Origin: SICV01 sp964372375
GTDB lineage: Archaea; Nanobdellota; Nanobdellia; Pacearchaeales; GW2011-AR1
NCBI GenBank assembly: GCA_964372375.1
Contig: CAYJQF010000010.1
Span: 1-19,190, forward strand
Direction: 5' to 3'
Length of the DNA stretch: 19,190 nucleotides
In this document: positions 13,434 through 19,190 of the stretch, piece after piece
How positions within the stretch are numbered: position 1 is the first letter of the stretch
How the letters are laid out: every line of letters starts with the position of its first letter
Made by a program: the position numbers and the translations under genes
The notes under the pieces: model-generated
What the model was told of the DNA's origin: nothing
The model's input: the letters and a program-made list of their open reading frames with translations, nothing else
The model's database searches: none

Positions 13434-14021
13434 ATGCAAACCACAAGCAAATTACAGCGCGTTCGAGACGCACTCACACAAAGAAGAGACATTCACCTCG
13501 TATATTCTAATGATGGAAGCTATTTCAGAGGTCGACAAGGAGAGACATTAAGTAGCACCTATGAAGTTCAATTCTGGGTCGCGCCAAAGGACGGCTTATA
13601 TACTGCACATCAATTGCAAATTTTCTTGAACGGTCTTGTTCCTCGCCTTAAAGCAGATAGCGGGATGGAATTCCAGAAGCATGACTCTGAAAGAACTTAC
13701 CTAGAGTTAGGTCATAAACGCTATGATGACGTAGTAGGAAAAACAAGAACATTCAACAGTACTTTGGTGCAAGTAACTGATGAGGAATTACAAAAAGCAC
13801 TTAGACTAGAAAAGGGTGAAAAAGCATTTACTGATACATATAGTGATAACATTCGAAGAATAACCTTTATTAACGTATTTCCAAACAAAGAAATAGCTCT
13901 GAACGTACTGAAGCACGGCCCATTCAACGAAAGAACTGAAGCAATGCACAGTCGGAACTACGTATCTCTCGAAACACTCGCACGGTACGTCCCAGAACTT
14001 GCAAAGAAACTAAAAAGGTAA
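13434..14021 (+). CDS. Conserved-looking hypothetical protein, 195 aa
   Basis: I recognise no family. The protein is soluble: no signal peptide, no membrane segment, no Cys, mixed charge. The N-terminal helix (TSKLQRVRDALTQRRDIHLV) is followed by beta-rich segments (YEVQFWVAPKDGLYTAHQLQ, FLNGLVPRLKADSGMEFQKH) and a closing helix (LETLARYVPELAKKLKR). The blocks IRRITFINVFPNKEIALNVL and FNERTEAMHSRNYVSLETLA look structured. The ATG is placed by a strong TATA 25-26 bp upstream, so this is very likely a real, well-expressed leaderless gene. It is divergent from the aIF5B gene. Its TAA lies inside a 15-bp palindrome (14016-14030). Confidence 0.8.
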   Translation: MQTTSKLQRVRDALTQRRDIHLVYSNDGSYFRGRQGETLSSTYEVQFWVAPKDGLYTAHQLQIFLNGLVPRLKADSGMEFQKHDSERTYLELGHKRYDDVVGKTRTFNSTLVQVTDEELQKALRLEKGEKAFTDTYSDNIRRITFINVFPNKEIALNVLKHGPFNERTEAMHSRNYVSLETLARYVPELAKKLKR

Positions 14022-14030
14022 TCATTACCT
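14016..14030. repeat. Palindrome containing a stop codon
   Basis: AGGTAATCATTACCT is a perfect palindrome around a central C (7-bp arms). The TAA stop of the 195-aa gene is at 14019-14021 in the left arm. No T-run follows, so its role as a terminator is unproven. Confidence 0.45.
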
Positions 14031-14055
14031 GCAACAGCCTGCTTGTTCACTTTCC

Positions 14056-14307
14056 TTATTCCTTAGCTTCTACCGGTGCTTGTTCATTTCCAGCTTCCAA
14101 ATCCTCTTCCTTAATGCTGTTTATGGCAGCCTTAAACAGCTTGAATTTATCAGCAGGAATCCTAGTCCCTGCTTTGGTAAACCCCGTATACCTCTCTGAT
14201 TTCACAAATTCTCTGATAGTTAGCCCTCTCTTTCCCCCAAAATCATCAATCCTGATAACAACGTCAGTATCCTGGCTCTTTTGTATCCGGTCAATGTCTT
14301 TTTCCAT
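14056..14307 (-). CDS. PC4-like (transcriptional coactivator p15) DNA-binding protein
   Basis: An 83-aa protein resembling the PC4/Sub1 family, small dimeric single-stranded DNA-binding proteins. The matching stretch is about residues 28-66: LTIREFVKSERYTGFTKAGT followed by RIPADKFKLFKAAINSI, equivalent to the family pattern of IRxyy, then GPTKKGI, then a Leu-rich helix. The N-terminal segment has IRIDDFGGKRG. The tail is acidic (EEDLEAGNEQAPVEAKE). Family members bind melted DNA and can influence transcription or repair; the role here is inference. The start is leaderless, with TATA (14329-14337) centred 26 bp upstream, shared with the divergent dus gene. Confidence 0.7.
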   Translation of the reverse strand: MEKDIDRIQKSQDTDVVIRIDDFGGKRGLTIREFVKSERYTGFTKAGTRIPADKFKLFKAAINSIKEEDLEAGNEQAPVEAKE

Positions 14308-14328
14308 AAAAAAGGAATGAGGTGAAAC

Positions 14329-14337
14329 TATAAAAAT
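14329..14337. promoter_or_regulatory. Shared bidirectional TATA element (PC4-like / dus)
   Basis: TATAAAAAT reads as a TATA box on both strands. It is centred about 26 bp from the PC4-like ATG (14307, minus) and about 26 bp from the dus ATG at 14358 (plus). Two promoters in one element would make the two transcripts mutually exclusive at any instant. Confidence 0.5.
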
Positions 14338-14357
14338 GTATGGAACAAGGAAAGAAG

Positions 14358-15299
14358 ATGAAAGTTAAACCTTTAAGAATAGACAACTTGAAACTCGCCT
14401 CTCCTATTCTGTTATCTCCCATGGTAGACATAACTGACCTGCCCTACCGATTAGTATGTAAAAAGGCAGGCGCCTCGTTATGCTATACTGAAATGCTTTA
14501 TGCAGATGCCATTACTCATGAGAATGCAAAAACGAAAAAGCTTATGCAGTTTGACAAGAAAGAGCATCCAATAGGCATTCAGATTACTGGAAATAGTATT
14601 GAAGAAATAAGAAAATGCATTCCTTATCTAAAAGGATATGACCTCGTAGACATCAACTGTGGCTGTCCGAGTATAAGAATCACTGGAAATAAAGCCGGCT
14701 CGTTCCTGCTCAAAACTCCTGAAAAAATAGCGGAAATGATTAAAGTATTGAAAGAAGCAGGCCTAACAGTAACTGCTAAAATCAGATTAGGATATCAGAA
14801 TAATAATGTGCTTGAGGTAGCAAGAGCAGTTGAACAAGCAGGGGCTTCAGCCTTAACTATTCATTGCAGACTGGCAACTCATTCAAATAAAATTCCTGCT
14901 GATTGGAACTGGATACAAAAGGTAAAAAAAGCAGTAGCAATTCCCGTCATAGGTAATGGTGATATCAACTCGCCGGAAAAAGCTGCAGCAATGCTCAAGC
15001 TGGCTGATGGTGCCATGATTGCTCGGGCAGCCATAGGCGATCCTGATATATTTACAAGATGTTTGGAATATCTCAAGTCAGGAAAGATACTGGAAAAATC
15101 ATTTGCAAGAAATCTACCTTATTTGAAGCTCTATATTAAATACTGCAAGCACTACCAATTCACTGACTTCTCTAGAAGTAAGCATATCGTATCAAGCTTC
15201 CTTTCCGGCTTTCCCGGAGCAGCCAAAGCCCGGCAAGCCTTGCATGCCTGCAAATCCTTAAAAGAAATGAATATATTTATAAAAAAGCTGGAAAGTTAA
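14358..15299 (+). CDS. dus: tRNA-dihydrouridine synthase
   Basis: A flavoenzyme (FMN, NADPH) that reduces uridine to dihydrouridine in the tRNA D-loop. The preferred start, ATG at 14358 (313 aa), fits the TATA spacing and has AAGG about 7 nt upstream; the ATG at 14340 would put the TATA too close. The TIM-barrel family signatures are SPMVDITDLPYRLVCKKAGA, TEMLYADAITH, PIGIQITGNS, VDINCGCPS (catalytic Cys in GCP), GSFLLKTPEKIAEMIK, VTAKIRLGY, ALTIHCRLATHSNKIPADWN, IPVIGNGDI (phosphate binding) and GAMIARAAIGDP. The C-terminal 70 residues form the helical domain. The TAA overlaps the stop of the convergent MazF-like gene. Confidence 0.95.
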   Translation: MKVKPLRIDNLKLASPILLSPMVDITDLPYRLVCKKAGASLCYTEMLYADAITHENAKTKKLMQFDKKEHPIGIQITGNSIEEIRKCIPYLKGYDLVDINCGCPSIRITGNKAGSFLLKTPEKIAEMIKVLKEAGLTVTAKIRLGYQNNNVLEVARAVEQAGASALTIHCRLATHSNKIPADWNWIQKVKKAVAIPVIGNGDINSPEKAAAMLKLADGAMIARAAIGDPDIFTRCLEYLKSGKILEKSFARNLPYLKLYIKYCKHYQFTDFSRSKHIVSSFLSGFPGAAKARQALHACKSLKEMNIFIKKLES

Positions 15300-15631
15300 G
15301 TAAGAATTTCATTGAGTGTACTAATAATTGACTTAAGCTTGCTCTTGTTTATTTTTCCTATTCTCTTAATAATCAAACCCTTGCCTATCTTTAATATATT
15401 CTCAACTTTCACGTAGCATGAAGAAATCAGCCTGCCTGCCTCCAAATCCTTATTTGTTAAAGATAAAGTATATTTGTCTCTTGAAAAAGTAGAAGTTACT
15501 CCAACAACTATGATATCATCTGAATTAGCATTGAACTCATTGTTGGAGATGACTATAACAGGTCTAACCTTTCTTCCAGATTGGTCGGAAAATGGAAAAG
15601 GAATTAATAATAAATCTCCTTGTTCAATCAT
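15296..15631 (-). CDS. MazF/PemK-like toxin
   Basis: A predicted endoribonuclease toxin of the MazF/PemK family, 111 aa as expected. The hallmark N-terminus is MIEQGDLLLIPFPFSDQSGR followed by KVRPVIVISNNEFN, the SH3-like barrel's first strands with the conserved GD and RPV. Later strands read DIIVVGVTSTFSRDKYTLSL and RLISSCYVKVENILKIGKGL, close to the family S-Y-V-x-V-x-x-I. The ATG overlaps the TGA of the antitoxin (4 bp), giving translational coupling. The stop overlaps the convergent dus stop. Confidence 0.85.
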   Translation of the reverse strand: MIEQGDLLLIPFPFSDQSGRKVRPVIVISNNEFNANSDDIIVVGVTSTFSRDKYTLSLTNKDLEAGRLISSCYVKVENILKIGKGLIIKRIGKINKSKLKSIISTLNEILT

Positions 15632-15855
15632 AGGTATTTAGCCCAGACCTCATCATCTTTTTTATTATCCCACATTTTTCTCATTGATTTTTCAGCCAAA
15701 ATAAGCCAGCCTGCTTTTTCCATTTTGCTTTTCTCAAGTTTTTCCATTATTAAATTTCGTATCAGCTCAGATTTAGAGGCATATGCCCTTCTTTTTATAA
15801 AATTATCCAGCTCTTTCGCTTCGCTTTCAGGCAGTTTTATTGTTATTGTCTTCAT
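15628..15855 (-). CDS. RHH (CopG-like) antitoxin of the MazF-like toxin
   Basis: A 75-aa antitoxin with an N-terminal ribbon-helix-helix domain: MKTITIKLPESEAKELDNFI (strand and first helix), then YASKSELIRNLIMEKLEKSK (SELIR at the second helix). The 27-residue tail (WLILAEKSMRKMWDNKKDDE) is the probable toxin-binding part. The SELIR block and the geometry match the antitoxin at 6276-6488, but the toxin partner is of a different family. The start is leaderless: TATA about 27 bp upstream. A 20-bp palindrome lies between the TATA and the start codon, the probable operator. Confidence 0.88.
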   Translation of the reverse strand: MKTITIKLPESEAKELDNFIKRRAYASKSELIRNLIMEKLEKSKMEKAGWLILAEKSMRKMWDNKKDDEVWAKYL

Positions 15856-15875
15856 AGTAATCCCTAGGGATTACT
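15856..15875. promoter_or_regulatory. 20-bp operator palindrome of the MazF-like/RHH pair
   Basis: AGTAATCCCTAGGGATTACT is a perfect palindrome abutting the antitoxin start codon. The TATA (about 15876-15888) is on its other side. Placement is that of an autoregulatory RHH operator; its GTAAT half-site core is shared with the 6487-6514 operator. Confidence 0.7.
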
Positions 15876-15888
15876 TCTTATATAGTTT
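15876..15888 (-). promoter_or_regulatory. TATA element of the MazF-like/RHH pair
   Basis: Minus-strand AAAACTATATAAG, centred about 27 bp upstream of the ATG at 15855, predicts a leaderless transcript. Confidence 0.5.
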
Positions 15889-15918
15889 TTGATATTAGAA
15901 AGTAAGGATACTGAGAGG

Positions 15919-17346
15919 CTAATACCTTCGTCTCGCACCAAACGAACGACCTGAGCTTCTTGGCCTGCTTCCATACGAACTTCGTCTCTCACTTCCAAAT
16001 CGTCCTCCGCCTCTGCCTTCTCCGCTTTCTCTTCCTCTCCCAAATGAACGTCCTCTGCTTTCTCCATCTACAGAAGAACCAGGACGCCCATACCTGCTTC
16101 TGCCTCCGAAAGACCTGCTTCTCCCAAAACTTCTTCCTGCTCCTCCCGAAGAGCCAAATCGTCCTCCGCCTCTGCCGCTAAAGCGGTCTCTCCCACCAGA
16201 ACGGCCTGAACGTGCAAATTGGATAAATACCTGCTCGATAGTAGGAACCTGAAGCTGTTCAATATGCAAATCAGGATTCTTCAGCACCGCGCGAAAATTC
16301 TCGTAATCCCTCGCCGATACTAAGCTAATAGCAATGCCGTCCTTGCCTGCTCTGGCTGTTCTCCCCACACGATGAATATATTCCTTGCTGTTCAGGGGAA
16401 CATCATAATTATAAACATGGCTTACATTTTTAATATCTAATCCTCGGGCAGCAACATCTGTGCAGATTAAAACATTCGTCCTCTCAGCTCGGAAATGGCC
16501 CATAACATGTGTGCGTTTCGCCTGTGTCAGACCTCCGTGAATCGCAACCGCTTCAATGCCATGCTCATGCAAGAGCGAAGCAAGAAAATCAGTGTTGCGC
16601 TGGGTATTGCAGAAGACCATAATCAATCCGGGATGCTCATGCTTTAACAGATGCAAGAGCAAGGAAAATTTCATATTCTGAGGCACATCATAATACACCT
16701 GCTTCAGTTTTGAAGGATCAACATAATTCTCTAAGGCAACAGACTCGGGATGCTTCATATACGCATCGGCAATATGTGCAAGGTCAGGGCCGACAGTGGC
16801 AGAAAAAAGCATCGTCTGTCTGTTCTTAGGACATGCTTCAATAATTTTGGTAACATCATCAATGAAGCCCATATCTAACATCCTATCAGCCTCATCCAAT
16901 ACTAGCGTCTTCACTTTCCGCAAATCAAGGGTTCTCCGCTCCAAATGGTCAAGAATTCTGCCTGGCGTTCCAACCACAATATCTGCATACTCCAATTTCC
17001 GTATCTGCGGTTCAATGCTCACTCCACCATACACGGCGCTGATGGTAAGGCCAACATACTGAGAAAAGTTATGCATTTCTTTAGCAACTTGTTCTGCCAG
17101 CTCCCGGGTAGGAGTTAAGATTAACGCCTGCACTCCTGCTCCTTTCTTTGCATGTTCAATAATGCTCGCGCCAAATGCCAGCGTCTTTCCGCTTCCAGTT
17201 GCACTTCCTCCAATCACATCTTTCCCAGCCATAGCTAAAGGAATTGTTTTCTCCTGAATTTCTCGTGGTTGCTCAAAGCCCGCATCACGCAGTGCTTTCA
17301 GCAACGCATCACTTAATCCTAACTGTTTGAACGCATCCATAGTCAT
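15919..17346 (-). CDS. DEAD-box ATP-dependent RNA helicase with RG-rich tail
   Basis: A superfamily 2 RNA helicase, related to cold-shock/ribosome-assembly helicases (DeaD/RhlE type). Domains: Q motif (F6 to IP at about 36), motif I ATGSGKT (49-55), Ia PTREL (79-83), Ib TPGR (127-130), II DEAD (151-154), III SAT (182-184), V ARGLDI (300-305), VI HRVGRTARAG (325-334). From about residue 380 the tail is Arg/Gly/Ser-rich with many RGG, RSFG and GRF repeats (about 95 residues), probably an RNA-binding disordered region. The transcript should start near 17405, giving a leader of about 60 nt with two hairpins, unusual among these leaderless genes. The ATG at 17346 has no SD. Confidence 0.96.
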   Translation of the reverse strand: MTMDAFKQLGLSDALLKALRDAGFEQPREIQEKTIPLAMAGKDVIGGSATGSGKTLAFGASIIEHAKKGAGVQALILTPTRELAEQVAKEMHNFSQYVGLTISAVYGGVSIEPQIRKLEYADIVVGTPGRILDHLERRTLDLRKVKTLVLDEADRMLDMGFIDDVTKIIEACPKNRQTMLFSATVGPDLAHIADAYMKHPESVALENYVDPSKLKQVYYDVPQNMKFSLLLHLLKHEHPGLIMVFCNTQRNTDFLASLLHEHGIEAVAIHGGLTQAKRTHVMGHFRAERTNVLICTDVAARGLDIKNVSHVYNYDVPLNSKEYIHRVGRTARAGKDGIAISLVSARDYENFRAVLKNPDLHIEQLQVPTIEQVFIQFARSGRSGGRDRFSGRGGGRFGSSGGAGRSFGRSRSFGGRSRYGRPGSSVDGESRGRSFGRGRESGEGRGGGRFGSERRSSYGSRPRSSGRSFGARRRY

Positions 17347-17348
17347 TA

Positions 17349-17376
17349 AAGAAATAGTCTCGTTGAGCTATTTCTT
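17349..17376 (-). promoter_or_regulatory. Hairpin just upstream of the helicase start codon
   Basis: On the RNA, AAGAAATAG (17376-17368) pairs with CTATTTCTT (17357-17349), and CTC/GAG extends it with a bulge and a 3-nt loop. It ends two bases before the ATG, so ribosome access would depend on opening it. Confidence 0.5.
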
Positions 17377-17385
17377 ATACACAAA

Positions 17386-17397
17386 GCACTTTCGTGC
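17386..17397 (-). promoter_or_regulatory. Short GNRA-loop hairpin in helicase leader
   Basis: On the RNA the sequence is GCAC-GAAA-GTGC, a 4-bp stem capped by a GNRA tetraloop, between the predicted transcript start and the start-codon hairpin. Confidence 0.4.
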
Positions 17398-17427
17398 ACT
17401 TCGTACGTTCATGTATTCAAAAGTCCC

Positions 17428-17435
17428 TATTTAAA
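17428..17435 (-). promoter_or_regulatory. TATA element of the DEAD-box helicase gene
   Basis: Minus-strand TTTAAATA preceded by CAAGG is a good BRE/TATA. It is centred 85 bp before the ATG, so the leader is about 59 nt. Confidence 0.6.
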
Positions 17436-17443
17436 CCTTGGGT

Positions 17444-17908
17444 TTATAACATGCAAGGATCCACTAAATGCCCTACTGCTGCATCGAACACATGCAAGCT
17501 AATGCCTCTCCATTGAAACTCTCTTTTCCATCGATAATAATCAGGCACTAATGACTGGTACGAGAAGTCCTTGTCAGATAACAAATCAAAATGAAGAAAA
17601 CGATGAGGTAGCGGCTCTTGGAGCGTATACACGTTACGTACTTCTTATGTACGTAAATAAGCAAAAGCTGCTTCTAAAGGATTAAAGCGTTCTCCTTTTG
17701 ACCTATCAGGCAACTCCGCTTCGCGCGTCTGCACAGTAAATAAAGAAAGTTCAGAATCTTCCGTTCCATTCAGTTTACCAAAAGCAAAATAGGATCCTTC
17801 AAATGTCCTCCAAAGATTCAAGCGAGAAGCAGGAGCAGCTCGCAAGTCCCTTCTCTCTGCACGGGGCGGCACATCTTCTCTTTTTTTAGATGAATGTCGA
17901 TGGCGCAT
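17444..17908 (-). CDS. Unrecognised gene interrupted by an in-frame TAA
   Basis: A TATA (17931-17937) 26 bp upstream of the ATG at 17908 makes this a credible leaderless gene. The frame runs 87 codons (MRHRHSSKKREDVPPRAERR at the basic N-terminus, then LNLWRTFEGSYFAFGKLNGT, ending EAAFAYLRT), meets TAA at 17647-17645, then continues in the same frame as EVRNVYTLQEPLPHRF for 67 more codons to TAA at 17446-17444. A GTG at 17632 could start a second 62-aa product. The stop sits in the loop of a hairpin with 8-bp arms. It may be a pseudogene, two coupled genes, or a read-through gene. I recognise no family. Confidence 0.55.
17634..17656. repeat. Hairpin carrying the internal stop codon
   Basis: TTACGTAC (17634-17641) and GTACGTAA (17649-17656) are perfect inverted arms around TTCTTAT. 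The minus-strand TAA stop (17647-17645) lies in the loop. Confidence 0.6.
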
Positions 17909-17930
17909 TGCCCCTCAAATTACAGGAAGC

Positions 17931-17937
17931 TTTTAAA
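17931..17937 (-). promoter_or_regulatory. TATA element of the interrupted gene
   Basis: Minus-strand TTTAAAA is centred 26 bp upstream of the ATG at 17908. It is divergent from the cysS promoter 30-40 bp away. Confidence 0.5.
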
Positions 17938-17967
17938 TCTTAGGTTCTGCTAGAGAGAATAGAAACC

Positions 17968-17976
17968 CTTAAAATT
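17968..17976 (+). promoter_or_regulatory. TATA element of cysS (leaderless)
   Basis: CTTAAAATT is centred about 26 bp before the cysS ATG at 17997; no ribosome binding site is visible. Confidence 0.5.
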
Positions 17977-17996
17977 CCCACTTTCTTCTCTGCTAC

Positions 17997-19190
17997 ATGG
18001 AACTCAAGCTCTACAACTCCCTGTCAAGAAAAATCGAGCTCTTTAAACCAATTAAGCCGGGAAAAGTTGGTATGTACACATGTGGGCCTACCGTCTACAA
18101 CTATGCTCACCTAGGGAATTTCAGGACATACCTGCTCGGAGACATCTTAAAGCGAGTCCTAGTACACAACAAGTACCAAGTCACTCAGGTCATGAATCTG
18201 ACTGACGTAGATGATAAGACGATACGAGCCTCGCAACAGCAGCACATAACACTTACAGAACTGACTAAAAACTATGAATATCTTTTCTTTGAAGAAGCAG
18301 CAGAGCTCAACATACTGAAGCCAGAGTATACACTGAAAGCAACCGAATCTATCAAAGAAATGATTGCTCTTATTAAAACCTTGCTCAAGAAAGGCTATGC
18401 CTATCGGGCAGAAGATGGCATCTATTTCTCTGTAAGCAAATCGAAAGGATATGGGAAGCTTGTCAGCTTGGAAAAAGTAAGAAAAACAAAAGCACGTATT
18501 TTAGCCGATGAATATGATAAAGCACAAGCCAGAGATTTTGCGCTCTGGAAGTTCCATACAAAAGAAGACGGTCCAGTGTTCTGGGAGACAGAGATAGGGA
18601 AAGGCAGACCTGGCTGGCACATTGAATGCTCAGCAATGAGTATGAAAATCCTAGGAACGCACTTTGACCTCCATGTAGGCGGGCAGGACTTGCTCTTTCC
18701 TCACCACACCAATGAAATTGCGCAGTCAGAAGCAGCTACCGGAAAGAAATTTGTGAACTACTGGGTACACAGTGCCTTACTGGCTATGAAAGATGCAAAA
18801 ATGTCAAAATCCCGAGGAAATATCCTGCTGCTCAAAGACCTTAAAGAGCAAAAGTACTCGCCACTCCACTATCGCTATCTCTGCCTGCAAACACACTATA
18901 GAAAACCTCTCCAATTTAGTTTTGAAAACCTGGATGCAGCAAAACAAGGCCATGAACGAATAAGAAGAAAAATCCTTACAGTAAGGAAACTACCACTAAA
19001 AGGAAAAGACAACTCAAAGGAAATGGAACAACAGTTCCATGAAGCAATCAATGATGATTTGAACATACCGTTAGCCCTGCAAATTTTCTTGAAAGCATTA
19101 GATGATGACACTTTTGACAGCAAGAAGAAGCTTGCCTTGTTGGAACACTTTGATGCAGCGCTGGGATTAGGAATAAAGGATATGAAAGAA
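17997..19190 (+). CDS. cysS: Cysteinyl-tRNA synthetase, C-terminus cut by window edge
   Basis: Class I aminoacyl-tRNA synthetase charging tRNA-Cys. The first 398 codons are present and the frame is open at the right edge. Landmarks: YTCGPTVYNYAHLGN (zinc ligand C29 and the HIGH-type HLGN at 38-41), NLTDVDDKTI, WHIECSAM (zinc ligand C211), HVGGQDLLFPHHTNE (H236/H237, E240) and KMSKS (268-272). The helical anticodon-binding region begins near residue 290. The start gives the normal N-terminus (MELKLYNSLSRKIELFKP) and lies 26 bp after a TATA box. It is divergent from the interrupted gene. Confidence 0.97.
   Translation, partial: MELKLYNSLSRKIELFKPIKPGKVGMYTCGPTVYNYAHLGNFRTYLLGDILKRVLVHNKYQVTQVMNLTDVDDKTIRASQQQHITLTELTKNYEYLFFEEAAELNILKPEYTLKATESIKEMIALIKTLLKKGYAYRAEDGIYFSVSKSKGYGKLVSLEKVRKTKARILADEYDKAQARDFALWKFHTKEDGPVFWETEIGKGRPGWHIECSAMSMKILGTHFDLHVGGQDLLFPHHTNEIAQSEAATGKKFVNYWVHSALLAMKDAKMSKSRGNILLLKDLKEQKYSPLHYRYLCLQTHYRKPLQFSFENLDAAKQGHERIRRKILTVRKLPLKGKDNSKEMEQQFHEAINDDLNIPLALQIFLKALDDDTFDSKKKLALLEHFDAALGLGIKDMKE

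Noticed and set aside
17444..17632. Stand-alone 62-aa gene starting at GTG 17632
   Set aside because: It has no promoter of its own and is in the same frame as the preceding 87 codons, so it is treated as part of the interrupted gene, though a coupled restart is not excluded.
1..19190. CRISPR arrays, insertion sequences, prophage or replication origin
   Set aside because: No regularly spaced repeats, transposase or integrase genes, terminal repeats, or Orc/Cdc6-type origin clusters were seen.

Overview
The window is archaeal. It encodes aIF2 gamma, an aIF5B-type initiation factor, the RNA polymerase subunits Rpo7 (RpoE) and Spt4, the ribosomal proteins S6e, S24e and S27ae, and an archaeal-type HisRS. 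Most genes lack a Shine-Dalgarno sequence and instead have a TATA element centred 24-27 bp upstream of the start codon, the signature of leaderless transcription. Compact genes, 1-4 nt overlaps, short intergenic gaps, ScpA and several short unrecognised proteins suggest a small-genome DPANN archaeon, perhaps of the Woesearchaeota/Pacearchaeota type. That lineage is inference; no rRNA is present to test it.

Layout. Positions 1-1140 (minus) hold a two-gene cell-surface operon: a pilin-like membrane-anchored beta protein and a secreted protein that runs off the left edge. hisS (1230-2480, plus) converges on scpA (2600-3517, minus). Positions 3518-4149 have no intact gene. They hold a strong BRE/TATA promoter, a candidate structured RNA of about 165 nt ending in a T-run, a broken small membrane-protein gene and a startless reading frame. 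Positions 4150-5695 (minus) are a tightly overlapped operon, rpoE - small secreted protein - spt4 - rps24e - rps27ae. Positions 5789-6488 are a PIN toxin / ribbon-helix-helix antitoxin pair with a large operator palindrome. Positions 6751-9753 encode a UvrD-type helicase fused to a RecB-like nuclease with a probable Fe-S cluster.

Positions 9842-13292 (minus) are a translation-initiation block: aIF5B, S6e, aIF2 gamma, each with its own promoter. Next come an unrecognised 195-aa gene (13434, plus), a PC4-like DNA-binding protein (14056, minus) sharing a bidirectional TATA element with a tRNA-dihydrouridine synthase (14358, plus), a MazF/PemK-like toxin with an RHH antitoxin and its own 20-bp operator (15296-15855), and a DEAD-box RNA helicase with an RGG-type tail and a hairpin-rich 5' UTR. 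A reading frame split by a stop codon inside a hairpin (17444-17908) follows. It is divergent from cysS, which is cut by the right edge.

Together these are mostly core information-processing genes interspersed with two toxin-antitoxin modules. The items least explained by known families are the structured RNA at 3644-3814, the secreted peptide inside the RNA polymerase/ribosome operon, the stop-interrupted gene at 17444-17908 and the structured leader of the helicase gene.
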